A stretch of 64,000 nucleotides of DNA, from contig NZ_JAPTYD010000001.1 in the NCBI RefSeq assembly GCF_026913015.1, positions 248,001 to 312,000 of the forward strand. Direction: 5' to 3'. Positions within the stretch are counted from its first letter, which is position 1; each line of letters opens with the position of its first letter. Position numbers and translations under genes: made by a program. The DNA comes from Paracoccus benzoatiresistens (GTDB taxonomy: Bacteria > Pseudomonadota > Alphaproteobacteria > Rhodobacterales > Rhodobacteraceae). Shown here piece by piece: positions 8,404 through 17,333 of this stretch. Under the pieces are notes generated by a model. It had not been told where the DNA came from, did not search any database, and saw only the letters and a program-made list of their open reading frames with translations.

Positions 8404-9131
8404 TCCGCAGCATCGCCCTGGCGGCGGCGCTGGCGGTCCTGCCCGCCGCGGTCCTGGCACAGGATGGTCTGGGCCAAATCGCGGGGCAGGTGGGCCAGGG
8501 GCTTGGTCAGGGCCTGGGCCAGAACGCGGTGCTGCTGGTGGCGGCGCTGACGGCGCTGTCTCTGGCGCCCGGCATTGCCATCACCATCACCTGCTTTCCC
8601 TTCATCGTCACCGTGCTGTCGATCCTGCGCCAGTCGATCGGGCTGCAATCCTCGCCCCCGAACATGCTGATCGTCGCGCTGGCGATGTTCCTGACCTGGT
8701 TCATCATGGACCCTGTCCTGCGCGAGGCCTGGGCCATGGCCGGGGCCCCCCTGCAGGACGGAACCATCACCCTGGGCGAGGCGATCCGCCGCGGCATCGT
8801 GCCCTTCCAGGACTTCATGGCGGCGCGCACCGATCCCGACACCCTGGCGGGCCTGGCCGAAATCGCGCCCGGCAGCGGCGACCGCAGCGGGCAGCTTTCG
8901 GTCCTGATCCCGTCCTTCATGCTGTCCGAAATCCAGCGGGCCTTCGAGATCGGCTTTCTGGTGGCGCTTCCCTTCCTGATCATCGACCTGGTGGTTTCGG
9001 CCGTGCTGATGGCAATGGGCATGATGATGGTGCCGCCGGTGGTTGTCTCGTTGCCCTTCAAGCTGGCCTTCTTTGTCGCGGTGGATGGCTGGTCGATGAT
9101 CGCGGGGGCCTTGGTGCGCAGCTATCAGTAA
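8400..9131 (+). CDS. fliP: Flagellar export gate protein FliP
   Basis: FliP forms the core pore of the flagellar export gate with FliQ and FliR. The 243-residue product starts with a cleavable-type signal sequence (ending near AVLAQDG), followed by a membrane segment with LAPGIAITITCFPFIVTVLSI, the conserved SFMLSEIQRAFEIGF block near residue 175 and MGMMMVPPVVVSLPFK toward the end, all FliP hallmarks. The ATG overlaps the stop of the fusion gene. fliQ does not follow; the locus switches to biotin transport. Confidence 0.95.
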   Translation: MIRSIALAAALAVLPAAVLAQDGLGQIAGQVGQGLGQGLGQNAVLLVAALTALSLAPGIAITITCFPFIVTVLSILRQSIGLQSSPPNMLIVALAMFLTWFIMDPVLREAWAMAGAPLQDGTITLGEAIRRGIVPFQDFMAARTDPDTLAGLAEIAPGSGDRSGQLSVLIPSFMLSEIQRAFEIGFLVALPFLIIDLVVSAVLMAMGMMMVPPVVVSLPFKLAFFVAVDGWSMIAGALVRSYQ

Positions 9132-9137
9132 GCGGGC

Positions 9138-9198
9138 CGGGCTTGCGCCGCGAGGCCATTCCGGCGCAGATGCGTGCTGCACATGCAGCGGAAGCCCG
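9138..9198 (+). promoter_or_regulatory. Possible structured RNA (three-way-junction-like) upstream of bioMNY
   Basis: The 114-nt gap between fliP and bioM contains three nested inverted repeats. A closing helix CGGGCT/AGCCCG (9138-9143 with 9193-9198) encloses TGCGCCG/CGGCGCA (9144-9150 with 9162-9168) and GCTGC/GCAGC (9176-9180 with 9185-9189). Together they can form a three-way junction about 48 nt before the chosen bioM start. It matches no riboswitch class I recognise, and at this GC content chance folding is a real alternative. Confidence 0.3.
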
Positions 9199-9245
9199 AG
9201 GATGGCATCACGACTCCAGAAACAACCGGTTTGGACCCGCGGGCG

Positions 9246-9962
9246 ATGAGCGTCGATCTGCGCGACATCGGCGTGACGCTGGGCGGGCGGGCGGTGCTGG
9301 CGGGCGTCTCGGCCCGGTTGACGGAGCCGCGGGTGGGCATTGTCGGGCGCAACGGCTCGGGCAAGACGACCTTGGCGCGGGTGATCGCCGGCCTGATCAC
9401 GCCGGACGCGGGGCAGGCGCGGATCGGGGGGACCGACATGGCCGGGGACCGCCGCGCGGCCCTGCATAATGTGGGAATCATTTTCCAGAACCCCGACCAC
9501 CAGATCATCTTTCCCACTGTTCTCGAGGAAATCGCCTTTGGTCTGGCCCAGCAGGGCCGGCGCGCGAAGGATGCCGAAGCCGAGGCGCGGGCCATGCTGG
9601 ACCGCTTTGGCAAGGCGCATTGGGCGATGGCGGCCACCCACAGCCTGTCACAAGGGCAGAAGCAGCTTCTCTGCCTCATGGCGGTGCTGGCGATGCAGCC
9701 CGGGGTGATCGTCATGGATGAACCGTTCTCGGGTCTCGACATCCCGACGCGGCTGCAGCTGATGCGCTATCTGGACGGGATCGCCGCGCAGGTGGTGATG
9801 GTCACCCATGATCCGCACCAGCTTTGCGGTTTCGACCGGATCCTGTGGCTGGAAGGGGGCCGGCTGATTGCCGACGGCCCGGCGGACAGGGTGCTGCCCG
9901 ATTTCGAGACGCAGATGCACGACTGGGGGGGCCTCGATGATCTCGCTCACCTCGCCGGTTGA
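9246..9962 (+). CDS. bioM: Biotin ECF transporter ATPase BioM
   Basis: Energy-coupling ATPase of the BioMNY biotin importer. The 238-residue product has Walker A GRNGSGKTT (residues 34-42), a Q-loop IIFQNPDHQ, signature SLSQGQKQ, Walker B VIVMDEPFSGLD and the switch His in VTHDPHQL, the EcfA/CbiO type. The start ATG at 9246 is chosen by alignment to family length; in-frame starts at 9174 and 9183 would add 21-24 unconserved residues and no site has a strong Shine-Dalgarno. It overlaps bioN by 26 nt. bioY downstream fixes the substrate as biotin. Confidence 0.88.
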   Translation: MSVDLRDIGVTLGGRAVLAGVSARLTEPRVGIVGRNGSGKTTLARVIAGLITPDAGQARIGGTDMAGDRRAALHNVGIIFQNPDHQIIFPTVLEEIAFGLAQQGRRAKDAEAEARAMLDRFGKAHWAMAATHSLSQGQKQLLCLMAVLAMQPGVIVMDEPFSGLDIPTRLQLMRYLDGIAAQVVMVTHDPHQLCGFDRILWLEGGRLIADGPADRVLPDFETQMHDWGGLDDLAHLAG

Positions 9963-10560
9963 AACCTGGGCGCATCGGCTGCCGGCCGGCGCCAAGCTGC
10001 TGGCGCTGTCGCTTCTGACCGTTGCGCTGTTCCTGACCGACCGTCCCGAGGTCTTGGCCGCAGCCCTGCTGGCGGTTCTGGCGCTGTATCTGTCGGCGGG
10101 CGCGACCTTCCTGCGGCAGGGGGCCGCGCATCTGCGGATGCTCTGGCCCTTTCTTCTGCTGATCGCGCTGTGGCACGGGCTGACCGGCCAGGCGCAGGCG
10201 GGCCTGGCCATTGCCCTGCGCCTGCTGGCCGCGCTGGCCTTGGCGAACTTCGTGACCATGACCACCCGGCTGACCGACATGATCGCGGTGTTGACAAGGC
10301 TGCTGGCGCCCCTGCGCCGCATCGGCCTGCCCACCCGCGCGGTCGAGCTTGCCATCGCCATGGTCCTGCGCTTTACCCCGATGCTGGTGGACAACGGCCG
10401 GAGGCTGGCCATGTCCTGGCGGGCGCGTTCGCCCCGGCGGCCCGGCTGGCGGATCGTCATGCCGATGGCGGCGCTGGCGCTTGACGACGCCGACCACGTG
10501 GCCGAAGCCCTGCGCGCGCGGGGCGGCATCATGACCGAAACCCATGACAGGAAGGACTAG
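9937..10560 (+). CDS. bioN: Biotin ECF transporter membrane protein BioN
   Basis: The 207-residue transmembrane T component couples the BioM ATPase to the substrate-binding BioY. It has five or so hydrophobic segments between residues 20 and 125 and a C-terminal cytoplasmic region with EALRARGG, the Ala-Arg-Gly type coupling motif of EcfT proteins. The ATG at 9937 lies inside the bioM end and is preceded by a run of G residues that can serve as Shine-Dalgarno. Its stop is 3 nt before bioY. Confidence 0.88.
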   Translation: MISLTSPVETWAHRLPAGAKLLALSLLTVALFLTDRPEVLAAALLAVLALYLSAGATFLRQGAAHLRMLWPFLLLIALWHGLTGQAQAGLAIALRLLAALALANFVTMTTRLTDMIAVLTRLLAPLRRIGLPTRAVELAIAMVLRFTPMLVDNGRRLAMSWRARSPRRPGWRIVMPMAALALDDADHVAEALRARGGIMTETHDRKD

Positions 10561-10563
10561 ACG

Positions 10564-11109
10564 ATGGAACGCAACATGACCCAGATCGCGCTGTTCGCGG
10601 CGCTGATCGCAGCCCTGGGGCTGATCCCCAGCCTGACGCTGGCCTTTGGCGTGCCGATTACGGCGCAAAGCATGGGCATCATGCTGGCGGGGGCGATCCT
10701 TGGCGCGCGGCGCGGCGCGCTGGCGGTTCTGCTGTTCCTGGCGCTGGTGGCGCTGGGCCTGCCGCTGCTGGCCGGCGGGCGCGGCGGACTGGGCGCCTTT
10801 GTCGGCCCGACCTCGGGCTTCCTGGTGGGCTGGCCTGTCGCGGCCTTTGTCACGGGCTTGATCGTCGAGCGCCTGCGCACGGGACCGCTGGCGGTTTCGG
10901 TGACGCTGGCCTCGATCATCGGCGGCATCGCCGTCATGTATGGCTTTGGCATCGTCGGCATGTCGATCGTGCTGGACAAGACCCTGGTGGAATGCACGCT
11001 GCTGATGGCGGCCTTCATCCCCGGCGACATCATCAAGGCCGTCCTGACGGGGCTGATCACCCAGGCGCTGGCGCGGTCGCGTCCGGCCAGCATCCTGTCG
11101 CGACAATAG
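10564..11109 (+). CDS. bioY: Biotin transporter substrate-binding protein BioY
   Basis: BioY is the S component that binds biotin in the membrane. The 181-residue protein has about six hydrophobic segments and the family pattern VPITAQSMGIMLAGAILGARRGALA near residue 30 and GGRGGLGAFVGPTSGFLVGWP near residue 77. Translation may begin at Met1 or Met5; the first is used here. It is the third gene of bioMNY, the order known from Rhodobacter capsulatus. No BioR-type operator was seen upstream. Confidence 0.95.
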   Translation: MERNMTQIALFAALIAALGLIPSLTLAFGVPITAQSMGIMLAGAILGARRGALAVLLFLALVALGLPLLAGGRGGLGAFVGPTSGFLVGWPVAAFVTGLIVERLRTGPLAVSVTLASIIGGIAVMYGFGIVGMSIVLDKTLVECTLLMAAFIPGDIIKAVLTGLITQALARSRPASILSRQ

Positions 11110-11145
11110 GTAAAACAGCTTTTTGGGTGGAAGATCAAAGAGTCT

Positions 11146-11173
11146 TTGACCTGTCACAGGGCGCGGATATGCT
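11146..11173 (+). promoter_or_regulatory. Putative sigma-70 promoter for the potD-type ABC operon
   Basis: TTGACC (11146-11151), a 16-bp spacer and TATGCT (11168-11173) lie in the bioY-potD gap, in the right direction and about 95 bp before the potD start. The predicted transcript would begin near 11180. It is the best match to the sigma-70 consensus in this gap. Confidence 0.45.
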
Positions 11174-11267
11174 CTTTCCGATTGGCCGCCGCCCTTCCGG
11201 GCGGTCGCCATGGACCATGCCGTTCCGCGGGCAGGACCCGGCGGGGCGGCCCATCGGGGGACGACAC

Positions 11268-12392
11268 ATGAGCAGACTTCATCGCCGCGGACTTCTGAAG
11301 GGCGCGGGCGCGGCCGCTGGCCTGGCGCTGGCCGCACCGCTTGTCGCGCGGCCGGGATTCGCGCAGGGCTCCGGCACGCTGAACATCTTTGCCTGGGCGG
11401 GCTATCTGAACGACGAGATCCTGGGCGCCTTCAAGGAAGCGACGGGGATCACGCCGAACTATACGCCCTATGGCACCAATGACGAACTGCTGAACCAGTT
11501 GCGCGCCAACAACGGCGCAGGCTTCGACCTGATCTGGCCGACCGTGGACCGGGTGCCGAACTATGTCGAATTCGGCCTGGTCCAGCCCCTGGACGAAGCG
11601 AAGATCGAGGTGGCGAAGGTGCTGCCCTCGGCCTGGGAAAACTCGACCAACCTCGGCGCGGTGGTTGATGGCAAGCGCTACCAAGTGCCGACCGACTGGG
11701 GCACCGAGGCGGTGGCCTTCGACAAGGAGCAGATGCCGCTGGAATACGGCAAGGCCTCTTATGGCGACATCTGGGGTGAAGCAGCCGCGGGCAAGGCCAC
11801 CGTGCGCGCCCATTCCGCCCTGGTGGGCCTCGGCCTGTGGCTGGAGGCCGAGGGCAAGCTGCCCCGCCCGCTGCTGGATGCCTTCAAGACGCCCGAGGCG
11901 CAGGTCGAGATCTTCGACGTGATCCTGGCCGAGGCCGTCGCCCGCAAGGGCAACATCATCCAGTTCTGGAACAACGAGAACGAGGCCCAGGGCGCTTTCC
12001 GCGTCAATGGCGCGGCCATCGGCCAGACCTGGGATTCGACCGCCGCCGCCTTATCCAAGGAAGGGCTGCCGGTGGGTTTCATCGCGCCCAAGGAAGGCGC
12101 GCTGGCCTGGATGGAGGGGCTGTCGATCCCGTCGGGGGCCGAGAACCTGGATGCGGCCTATGCCTTCATCAACTGGTTCCTGACGCCGGAAGCGGGGGCG
12201 ATGTACACGAACGCCACCTCGATCAACTCGACCGCCGTCGGCTCGGCCGACCTGCTGTCGGACGAGGCCAAGGCCTTCTTCGCCGCCGCCTATCCGGGCG
12301 ATGCCCTGGACAAGCTGTGGTGGTGGCCGATCCAGGAAAGCTGGTATGTGACCAAGCGCAACGAATACCAGGACCGCTTCCTGTCGGCCTGA
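11268..12392 (+). CDS. PotD/SpuD-like ABC transporter substrate-binding protein (Tat-exported)
   Basis: A 374-residue periplasmic binding protein of the polyamine/opine (PotD, family 1) type. The N-terminus RRGLLKGAGAA plus a hydrophobic stretch is a twin-arginine signal, with cleavage near GFAQGS. The mature start LNIFAWAGYLND is typical of PotD-like proteins, and WPTVDRVPNYVEFG and WWWPIQESWYVTKR are ligand-domain blocks. It heads an operon with an ATPase and two permeases. Putrescine or spermidine is the default ligand, but related proteins bind other cationic or carboxylated compounds, so the substrate is uncertain. Confidence 0.88.
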   Translation: MSRLHRRGLLKGAGAAAGLALAAPLVARPGFAQGSGTLNIFAWAGYLNDEILGAFKEATGITPNYTPYGTNDELLNQLRANNGAGFDLIWPTVDRVPNYVEFGLVQPLDEAKIEVAKVLPSAWENSTNLGAVVDGKRYQVPTDWGTEAVAFDKEQMPLEYGKASYGDIWGEAAAGKATVRAHSALVGLGLWLEAEGKLPRPLLDAFKTPEAQVEIFDVILAEAVARKGNIIQFWNNENEAQGAFRVNGAAIGQTWDSTAAALSKEGLPVGFIAPKEGALAWMEGLSIPSGAENLDAAYAFINWFLTPEAGAMYTNATSINSTAVGSADLLSDEAKAFFAAAYPGDALDKLWWWPIQESWYVTKRNEYQDRFLSA

Positions 12393-12400
12393 TGACGCAT

Positions 12401-12424
12401 GGGACAGGGGACCGCCCCTGTCCC
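12401..12424 (+). promoter_or_regulatory. Intercistronic hairpin after the potD-type gene
   Basis: A perfect 10-bp stem (GGGACAGGGG with CCCCTGTCCC) and a 4-nt ACCG loop fill the 52-nt gap between the binding-protein and ATPase genes. There is no T-tract, so it is more likely a 3' mRNA stabiliser or partial attenuator than a full terminator. The two sugar importers in this window carry hairpins at the same place. Confidence 0.65.
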
Positions 12425-12444
12425 CACCAAGAAACGGGGGACGG

Positions 12445-13509
12445 ATGTCGCATTCGGTAGAGCTTGACGGGATCGGGATGACCTTCGGGACGACGCGCGC
12501 GGTCAGCGACGTGTCCTTCACGGTCCAGGCGGGCGAGTTCTTCTCGATCCTGGGGCCCTCGGGCTGCGGCAAGACCACCATCCTGCGCATGGTCGCGGGC
12601 TTTCTGGAACCGACCGAAGGGCGGGTTCTGATCGGCGGGCGCGACATGCGCGGGCTTGGTCCGAACCAGCGGCCGACCGCGATGATCTTCCAGTCGCTGG
12701 CGCTGTTTCCGCTGATGCCGGTCTGGGAAAACATCGCCTTCGGGCTGGAGGCGCGCGGCATGGGCAAGGCCGAACGCCGCAAGCGGGCGGACGAGTTGCT
12801 GCGCCTGATCGCGCTGGAAGGATACGGCGACCGGATGCCGGGCGAGCTTTCGGGCGGGCAGCGCCAGCGTGTCGCCATCGCGCGCGCCCTGGCGGTGGAA
12901 CCTGGCGTGCTGCTGCTGGACGAGCCGCTGTCGGCGCTGGATCTGAAGCTGCGCCAGCACATGCGGGCGGAACTGCGGGCGCTTCAGAAACGTACGGGCG
13001 TCACCTTCATCTACATCACGCATGACCAGTCCGAGGCGCTGGCCATGTCCGACCGCGTCGCGGTCATGTCGGCGGGCCTGCTGCAACAGGTCGCCACCCC
13101 GCGCGAGCTTTACGACAATCCCGCGACCCCGTTCGTCGCGCGCTTTGTGGGCGAGACCAATGCGATCACGGGCCGGGTCAGCGCCGTGGACGGTGCGATG
13201 GCCACCGTTGAGACGCAGATGGGCGCCCTGCAGGGCCGCGCGCGCCATGGCGTCGCCCCGGGCCAGGCCGCGACCGTCTATATCCGGCCCGAGGCGCTGA
13301 TCCCCGGCGCAGGCGCCAACACCCTGCCCGCCACGGTCGAGCGCGTGGATTTCGAGGGTGCCTTTGCCCTGGTCCACGGCCGATTTGCCGATGGGGCGGC
13401 GCTGGCGGCCTCGGTCCCCTCGACCCGGCTGGCCGATGCGCCCGCGCCGGGCACGGATGCCCGCTTTTCCTTTGCGCCGGATCATGCCGTGGTGCTGGCC
13501 GATGCGTGA
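12445..13509 (+). CDS. PotA/PotG-like ABC transporter ATPase
   Basis: A 354-residue ATPase that energises the PotD-type importer. It has Walker A GPSGCGKTT (about residues 35-43), Q-loop MIFQSLALFP, signature LSGGQRQR, Walker B LLLDEPLSALDLK and switch His YITHDQSEA, followed by a C-terminal TOBE-type regulatory domain (about 240-354). It begins after the intercistronic hairpin and overlaps the first permease by 8 nt. Confidence 0.92.
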   Translation: MSHSVELDGIGMTFGTTRAVSDVSFTVQAGEFFSILGPSGCGKTTILRMVAGFLEPTEGRVLIGGRDMRGLGPNQRPTAMIFQSLALFPLMPVWENIAFGLEARGMGKAERRKRADELLRLIALEGYGDRMPGELSGGQRQRVAIARALAVEPGVLLLDEPLSALDLKLRQHMRAELRALQKRTGVTFIYITHDQSEALAMSDRVAVMSAGLLQQVATPRELYDNPATPFVARFVGETNAITGRVSAVDGAMATVETQMGALQGRARHGVAPGQAATVYIRPEALIPGAGANTLPATVERVDFEGAFALVHGRFADGAALAASVPSTRLADAPAPGTDARFSFAPDHAVVLADA

Positions 13510-14383
13510 TCTTTACGGGCGTTTCGGCGGGGGGCTGGCGACGATCTTCCTGTCGCTGGTGCTGGTCTGGCTGGCGGCGATGGTGCTGGCGCCGAACCTG
13601 ATGATGATCGACTATGCCCTGCGCCCGAACCTGCCCCCCGCGCAGATCGGCGGGCCGCAGGATGTCCGGTCGCTGGACAATTTCCTTTATCTTGCCAACG
13701 AGGGCGTGCACCGGGCGATCTTCCTCAAGACCATCTGGGCCAGTGCGCTTGTGGCGGCCCTGACGCTGGTCGTCTGCTATCCGATCGCCTTCTGGATGGC
13801 ACAACGCGCCACGCCCGGCCAGCTTGCCGTCGCCCTGATGCTGGTCATCATCCCCTTCTTCATCAACGAGGTGTTGCGGACGCTGGCCTGGTTCATCCTG
13901 CTGGCCTATCGTGGGCCGCTGAACGCGGTCCTGCAGGGCATCGAGCTGATCGACACGCCGATCCGCTGGCAAGGCAATGGCGGCGTGCTGGCGGGGATGG
14001 TCTATGCCTATATCCTGTTCATGCTGCTGCCGATCTACAACGCCATCGAGAGCCTGGACAAATCCCAGGTCGAGGCGGCGCGGGATCTTGGCGCCTCGAC
14101 CGTGCGCATCCACCGGCGGGTGGTCATTCCGCATGCCAAGGCGGGCATCGCCACGGGCTGCGTCTTCACCTTCATGCTGGCCGCCGGCTCCTATGTCGCG
14201 CCCGCTCTGCTGGGCAGCCCCGGAAGCCGCTGGTTCACCGAGATCATCTACAACTGGTTCTTCGAGGGCGGCGACTGGAATCGCGGCGCGGCCTATGCGC
14301 TGACGCTGCTGGTCCTGTGCCTGGCGGTCGTTCTGGCCACGCTGCGCATCGCGCGGGTCAACCTGACGGATGTGGCAAAATGA
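13502..14383 (+). CDS. PotB/PotH-like ABC transporter permease
   Basis: A 293-residue membrane subunit with about six predicted helices. The cytoplasmic coupling (EAA) loop reads LDKSQVEAARDLGASTVRI around residue 185. The ATG at 13502 overlaps the ATPase stop, and the end overlaps the next permease start by a few bases, as expected for a tightly coupled binding-protein-dependent importer. Confidence 0.9.
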   Translation: MRDLYGRFGGGLATIFLSLVLVWLAAMVLAPNLMMIDYALRPNLPPAQIGGPQDVRSLDNFLYLANEGVHRAIFLKTIWASALVAALTLVVCYPIAFWMAQRATPGQLAVALMLVIIPFFINEVLRTLAWFILLAYRGPLNAVLQGIELIDTPIRWQGNGGVLAGMVYAYILFMLLPIYNAIESLDKSQVEAARDLGASTVRIHRRVVIPHAKAGIATGCVFTFMLAAGSYVAPALLGSPGSRWFTEIIYNWFFEGGDWNRGAAYALTLLVLCLAVVLATLRIARVNLTDVAK

Positions 14384-15183
14384 CCCCCGACCGGATCTTT
14401 CGCGGGCTGTTCGTCCTGTATCTGCTGGCCTTCGTGGCCTATCTGTTCGCGCCCCTGCTGATCATGTCGGTGGCGGCTTTCAACGAAAGCCGCTTTCCCA
14501 CGGTGATCCCCTGGCAGGGCACGACGCTGCAATGGTTTTCCGCCATGTGGGCCGATGCGGCGATGTGGAAGGCGCTGGGAACCTCGGCCATCGTCGCGGT
14601 GCTGGTGGTGCTGGTGGCGCTGCCGGTGGGAACGGCGGCGGCCCTGGTTCTGACCACGCTGCACGCGCGGGCGCGCAGCTTTGCCTATGCCGTGATGGTG
14701 TCCCCCCTGCTGACGCCCGGGGTGGTGATCGGCATTTCAACGCTGATCCTGTGGCGCCAGGTGGGGGTGGGCGGAGGCATCGCGCTGATCGTGGTGGCGC
14801 AGACGACCTTCATCATCTGCTATGTCATGCTGATGGTCATGGCGCGGCTGCAACGCTTCGACCGCACGCAAGAGGAAGCGGCCCTTGGTCTGGGCGCGTC
14901 GAAGCTGATGGTGTTTCGCCGGGTGCTGCTGCCCTTCCTGCGGCCCGCGCTGCTGGCATCGGGCGGGCTCGCGATCCTGCAATCGGTGGAAAACTACAAC
15001 ACCACGCTGTTCGTGCGCGGCTTTGAAACGCCGCTGACCGTCTTCATCGCCACCAAGGTCCGCACCGGCCTGACCCCCGCCGTCAACGCGCTGGCGCTGG
15101 TCATCATCGCGGCGACCGTCATCGGCGCCGTCGCCTATGAGGTCGCGCGGCGCAGGCAACTCACAAGGCAGCCGCGTTCCTGA
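14380..15183 (+). CDS. PotC/PotI-like ABC transporter permease
   Basis: The 267-residue second permease of the PotABCD-like importer. It has six hydrophobic segments and an EAA loop (DRTQEEAALGLGASKLMVF) near residue 160. The ATG overlaps the stop of the first permease (ATGA). Its 3' end overlaps the convergent LysR gene by 23 bp, which leaves no space for an independent terminator. Confidence 0.9.
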   Translation: MTPDRIFRGLFVLYLLAFVAYLFAPLLIMSVAAFNESRFPTVIPWQGTTLQWFSAMWADAAMWKALGTSAIVAVLVVLVALPVGTAAALVLTTLHARARSFAYAVMVSPLLTPGVVIGISTLILWRQVGVGGGIALIVVAQTTFIICYVMLMVMARLQRFDRTQEEAALGLGASKLMVFRRVLLPFLRPALLASGGLAILQSVENYNTTLFVRGFETPLTVFIATKVRTGLTPAVNALALVIIAATVIGAVAYEVARRRQLTRQPRS

Positions 15184-16105
15184 TCGGGCTGCCCGACATC
15201 TGCGCCACCGCGTCCCGCAGGCGCTTCGCCAGCGGCGACAGCGGGCGGCGCTTCAAATCCAGCAGGAAATAGGGCGACACGCGGATCGGCTGCGGGGTCG
15301 GGACGATGGTGAAGGCGGCCCTGACGGGGGGCTGGATCAGCAGTTCTGCCACCTCGCGGGACACCGGCGTGATGGCATTCGACTGGGCCAGATAGGCGAT
15401 GGTCAGAAGCAGCGAGGGACTGTTGAGGATATTGTCGGGTTCCGACAGGCCGACGCTGGCAAAGGCGGCCAGCGTCGCTTCCCGGATAGGGGATCCGCGC
15501 TGCTGCATGATCCATTCCTGCCCCACCAGTTCCGTCAGCGTGACCAGCCGGGCGCGGGCCAGCGGATGGTCGGCCCGCGCCATCAGCGCCACCTTTTCAT
15601 CCGACATCGGCAGGATGTTGAAGCTGTCGCTGTCGAATTCCGGCAGGATCCGGCCCAGGACGAAATCCATCTCTCCGGCGGCAAGCTGCATCAGCAGATC
15701 GCGCGAGGGCATCACGTCCACGGTGATGTCGGCCTGGGGGCTTTCCTCCTTGATCTGGCGGATCGCGCTGACAAGATAGCTGATCGCCGGGCCGGTCACC
15801 GCCCCCACGCGGACCGATCCCGCATAGCCGCCGCGCAGGGCGCGCACATCGGCCTCGATGCTGGCCATTTCGCGCAAGATGACGCGGGCGCGGCGCAGCA
15901 CCGTGGTGCCGATCTCAGTCGGCTCCATTCCCTTGGGCTGGCGGATGAACAGCGGCGCGCCGATCTGGCGTTCCGCCTCGGCCAGCATGCGCGATGCGGC
16001 GGGTTGGGTCATCGCAAGCGACTCGGCCGCAAGCTGCAACTGTCCGTGCAGAGCGACTTCGTGGATCAGCCGAAGCTGGGCCGGTTTCAAGGCATGAAGC
16101 AACAT
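15161..16105 (-). CDS. LysR-family regulator, probable GbpR-like controller of the sugar operon
   Basis: A 314-residue LysR-type regulator: an N-terminal winged helix-turn-helix (about residues 8-65, core QLAAESLAMTQPAASRMLAEAE) and a C-terminal effector-binding domain. It is divergent from the chvE-like gene with a 120-bp gap, the arrangement of gbpR and chvE in Agrobacterium and Azospirillum, where GbpR answers to arabinose, galactose and fucose. The assignment as sugar regulator rests on that synteny. Its tail overlaps the convergent permease gene. Confidence 0.85.
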   Translation of the reverse strand: MLLHALKPAQLRLIHEVALHGQLQLAAESLAMTQPAASRMLAEAERQIGAPLFIRQPKGMEPTEIGTTVLRRARVILREMASIEADVRALRGGYAGSVRVGAVTGPAISYLVSAIRQIKEESPQADITVDVMPSRDLLMQLAAGEMDFVLGRILPEFDSDSFNILPMSDEKVALMARADHPLARARLVTLTELVGQEWIMQQRGSPIREATLAAFASVGLSEPDNILNSPSLLLTIAYLAQSNAITPVSREVAELLIQPPVRAAFTIVPTPQPIRVSPYFLLDLKRRPLSPLAKRLRDAVAQMSGSPIRNAAAL

Positions 16106-16225
16106 AACAAACTCGGTATGCAGATTGTCTATTTTATCATTTTACCGGCATGAAAAGCCTGCGCTACACCTTTCTCACCTGTTTGGAGGATGCGTGGCCC
16201 TTGGCCGCGCCAGGGGAGGATACAC
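16106..16225. promoter_or_regulatory. Divergent control region between LysR gene and chvE-like gene
   Basis: A 120-bp gap with an unusually AT-rich block (about 16127-16145) and the spaced inverted repeat CGGTA (16114-16118) / TACCG (16143-16147). A strong Shine-Dalgarno GGGGAGGA (16213-16220) precedes chvE. This is where a LysR-type regulator would bind, but no clear T-N11-A operator or convincing -35/-10 pair could be fixed by eye. Confidence 0.4.
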
Positions 16226-17281
16226 ATGAAGTTCAGAACCGCCGCAGTCGCGCTGGCGATCGGTGTCTCGTGGCTGGCTACCGGCGCCATGGCCGAAACC
16301 ATCGGCATCGCCATGCCGACGAAATCGTCGGCCCGCTGGATCGACGACGGCAACAACATGGTCAAGCAGTTGCAGGAAGCCGGGTACGAGACCGACCTGC
16401 AATATGCCGAGGATGACATCCCGAACCAGCTGGCCCAGGTCGAGAACATGATCACCAAGGGCGTGGACGTTCTGGTGATCGCCGCCATTGACGGCACCAC
16501 CCTGTCGAACGCGCTGGAAAACGCGGCCGCCGCCGACATCAAGGTGATCGCCTATGACCGCCTGATCCGCGGGTCCGAGCATGTGGACTATTACGCGACC
16601 TTCGACAACTTCAAGGTCGGCGTCCAGCAGGCCACCACCTTGGTCGAGGGGCTGAAGGAACGCTTTCCGGACGTGAAGCCCTGGAACGTGGAACTGTTCG
16701 GCGGCAGCCCCGACGACAACAATGCCTTCTTCTTCTATGACGGGGCAATGTCGGTCCTGCAGCCGCTGATCGACGACGGCACGATCGTGATCGGCTCGGG
16801 CCAGACCGGCATGGAAACGGTGGGCACGCTGCGCTGGGATCCGGCGGTCGCGCAGGCGCGGATGGACAACCTGCTGTCCTCGAACTACGGCGACAAGCAG
16901 GTCCATGGCGTCCTGTCGCCCTATGACGGGCTGTCGATCGGGATCCTGTCGTCGCTGAAGGGCGTCGGCTACGGCTCGGGCGACATGAAGATGCCGATCG
17001 TGACGGGCCAGGACGCCGAGGTGCAGTCGGTCAAGTCGATCGAGGCGGACGAGCAGTATTCGACCATCTTCAAGGACACCCGCGAACTGGCCAAGGTCAC
17101 CGTGGGCATGGTGGACGCCGTCCTGAAGGGGAGCGAGCCGCAGATCAACGACACCGAGACCTATGACAACGGCGTCAAGGTCGTGCCCTCCTATCTGCTG
17201 GAGCCGGTGCCGGTGACCAAGGCGAACTGGAAAGAGGTTCTGGTCGACTCGGGCTATTACACCGAAGACCAGCTGAAGTGA
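16226..17281 (+). CDS. chvE: ChvE-like sugar-binding periplasmic protein
   Basis: A 351-residue periplasmic binding protein for aldoses (arabinose, galactose, xylose and glucose in known ChvE proteins). It has a 23-residue signal peptide ending ATGAMAET, then [19 protein letters not shown], the hallmark of the ChvE/XylF-type sugar-binding family. Conserved [18 protein letters not shown] near 115 forms part of the ligand site. ATG at 16226 has a strong Shine-Dalgarno. It is the first gene of the large sugar operon. In Agrobacterium ChvE also modulates virulence sensing; nothing here suggests that role. Confidence 0.93.
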   Translation: MKFRTAAVALAIGVSWLATGAMAETIGIAMPTKSSARWIDDGNNMVKQLQEAGYETDLQYAEDDIPNQLAQVENMITKGVDVLVIAAIDGTTLSNALENAAAADIKVIAYDRLIRGSEHVDYYATFDNFKVGVQQATTLVEGLKERFPDVKPWNVELFGGSPDDNNAFFFYDGAMSVLQPLIDDGTIVIGSGQTGMETVGTLRWDPAVAQARMDNLLSSNYGDKQVHGVLSPYDGLSIGILSSLKGVGYGSGDMKMPIVTGQDAEVQSVKSIEADEQYSTIFKDTRELAKVTVGMVDAVLKGSEPQINDTETYDNGVKVVPSYLLEPVPVTKANWKEVLVDSGYYTEDQLK

Positions 17282-17288
17282 CGATCCC

Positions 17289-17313
17289 GCGGCCCCGGCC
17301 GGATCGGGGCCGC
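17289..17313 (+). promoter_or_regulatory. Intercistronic hairpin after the chvE-like gene
   Basis: A perfect 9-bp stem (GCGGCCCCG with CGGGGCCGC) with a 7-nt loop lies 8 nt after the chvE stop and ends 20 nt before gguA. There is no T-tract. Its likely role is to protect the abundant binding-protein message or reduce read-through into the ATPase gene. Confidence 0.65.
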
Positions 17314-17333
17314 ATCCCGAAGGGAGGAACGCG

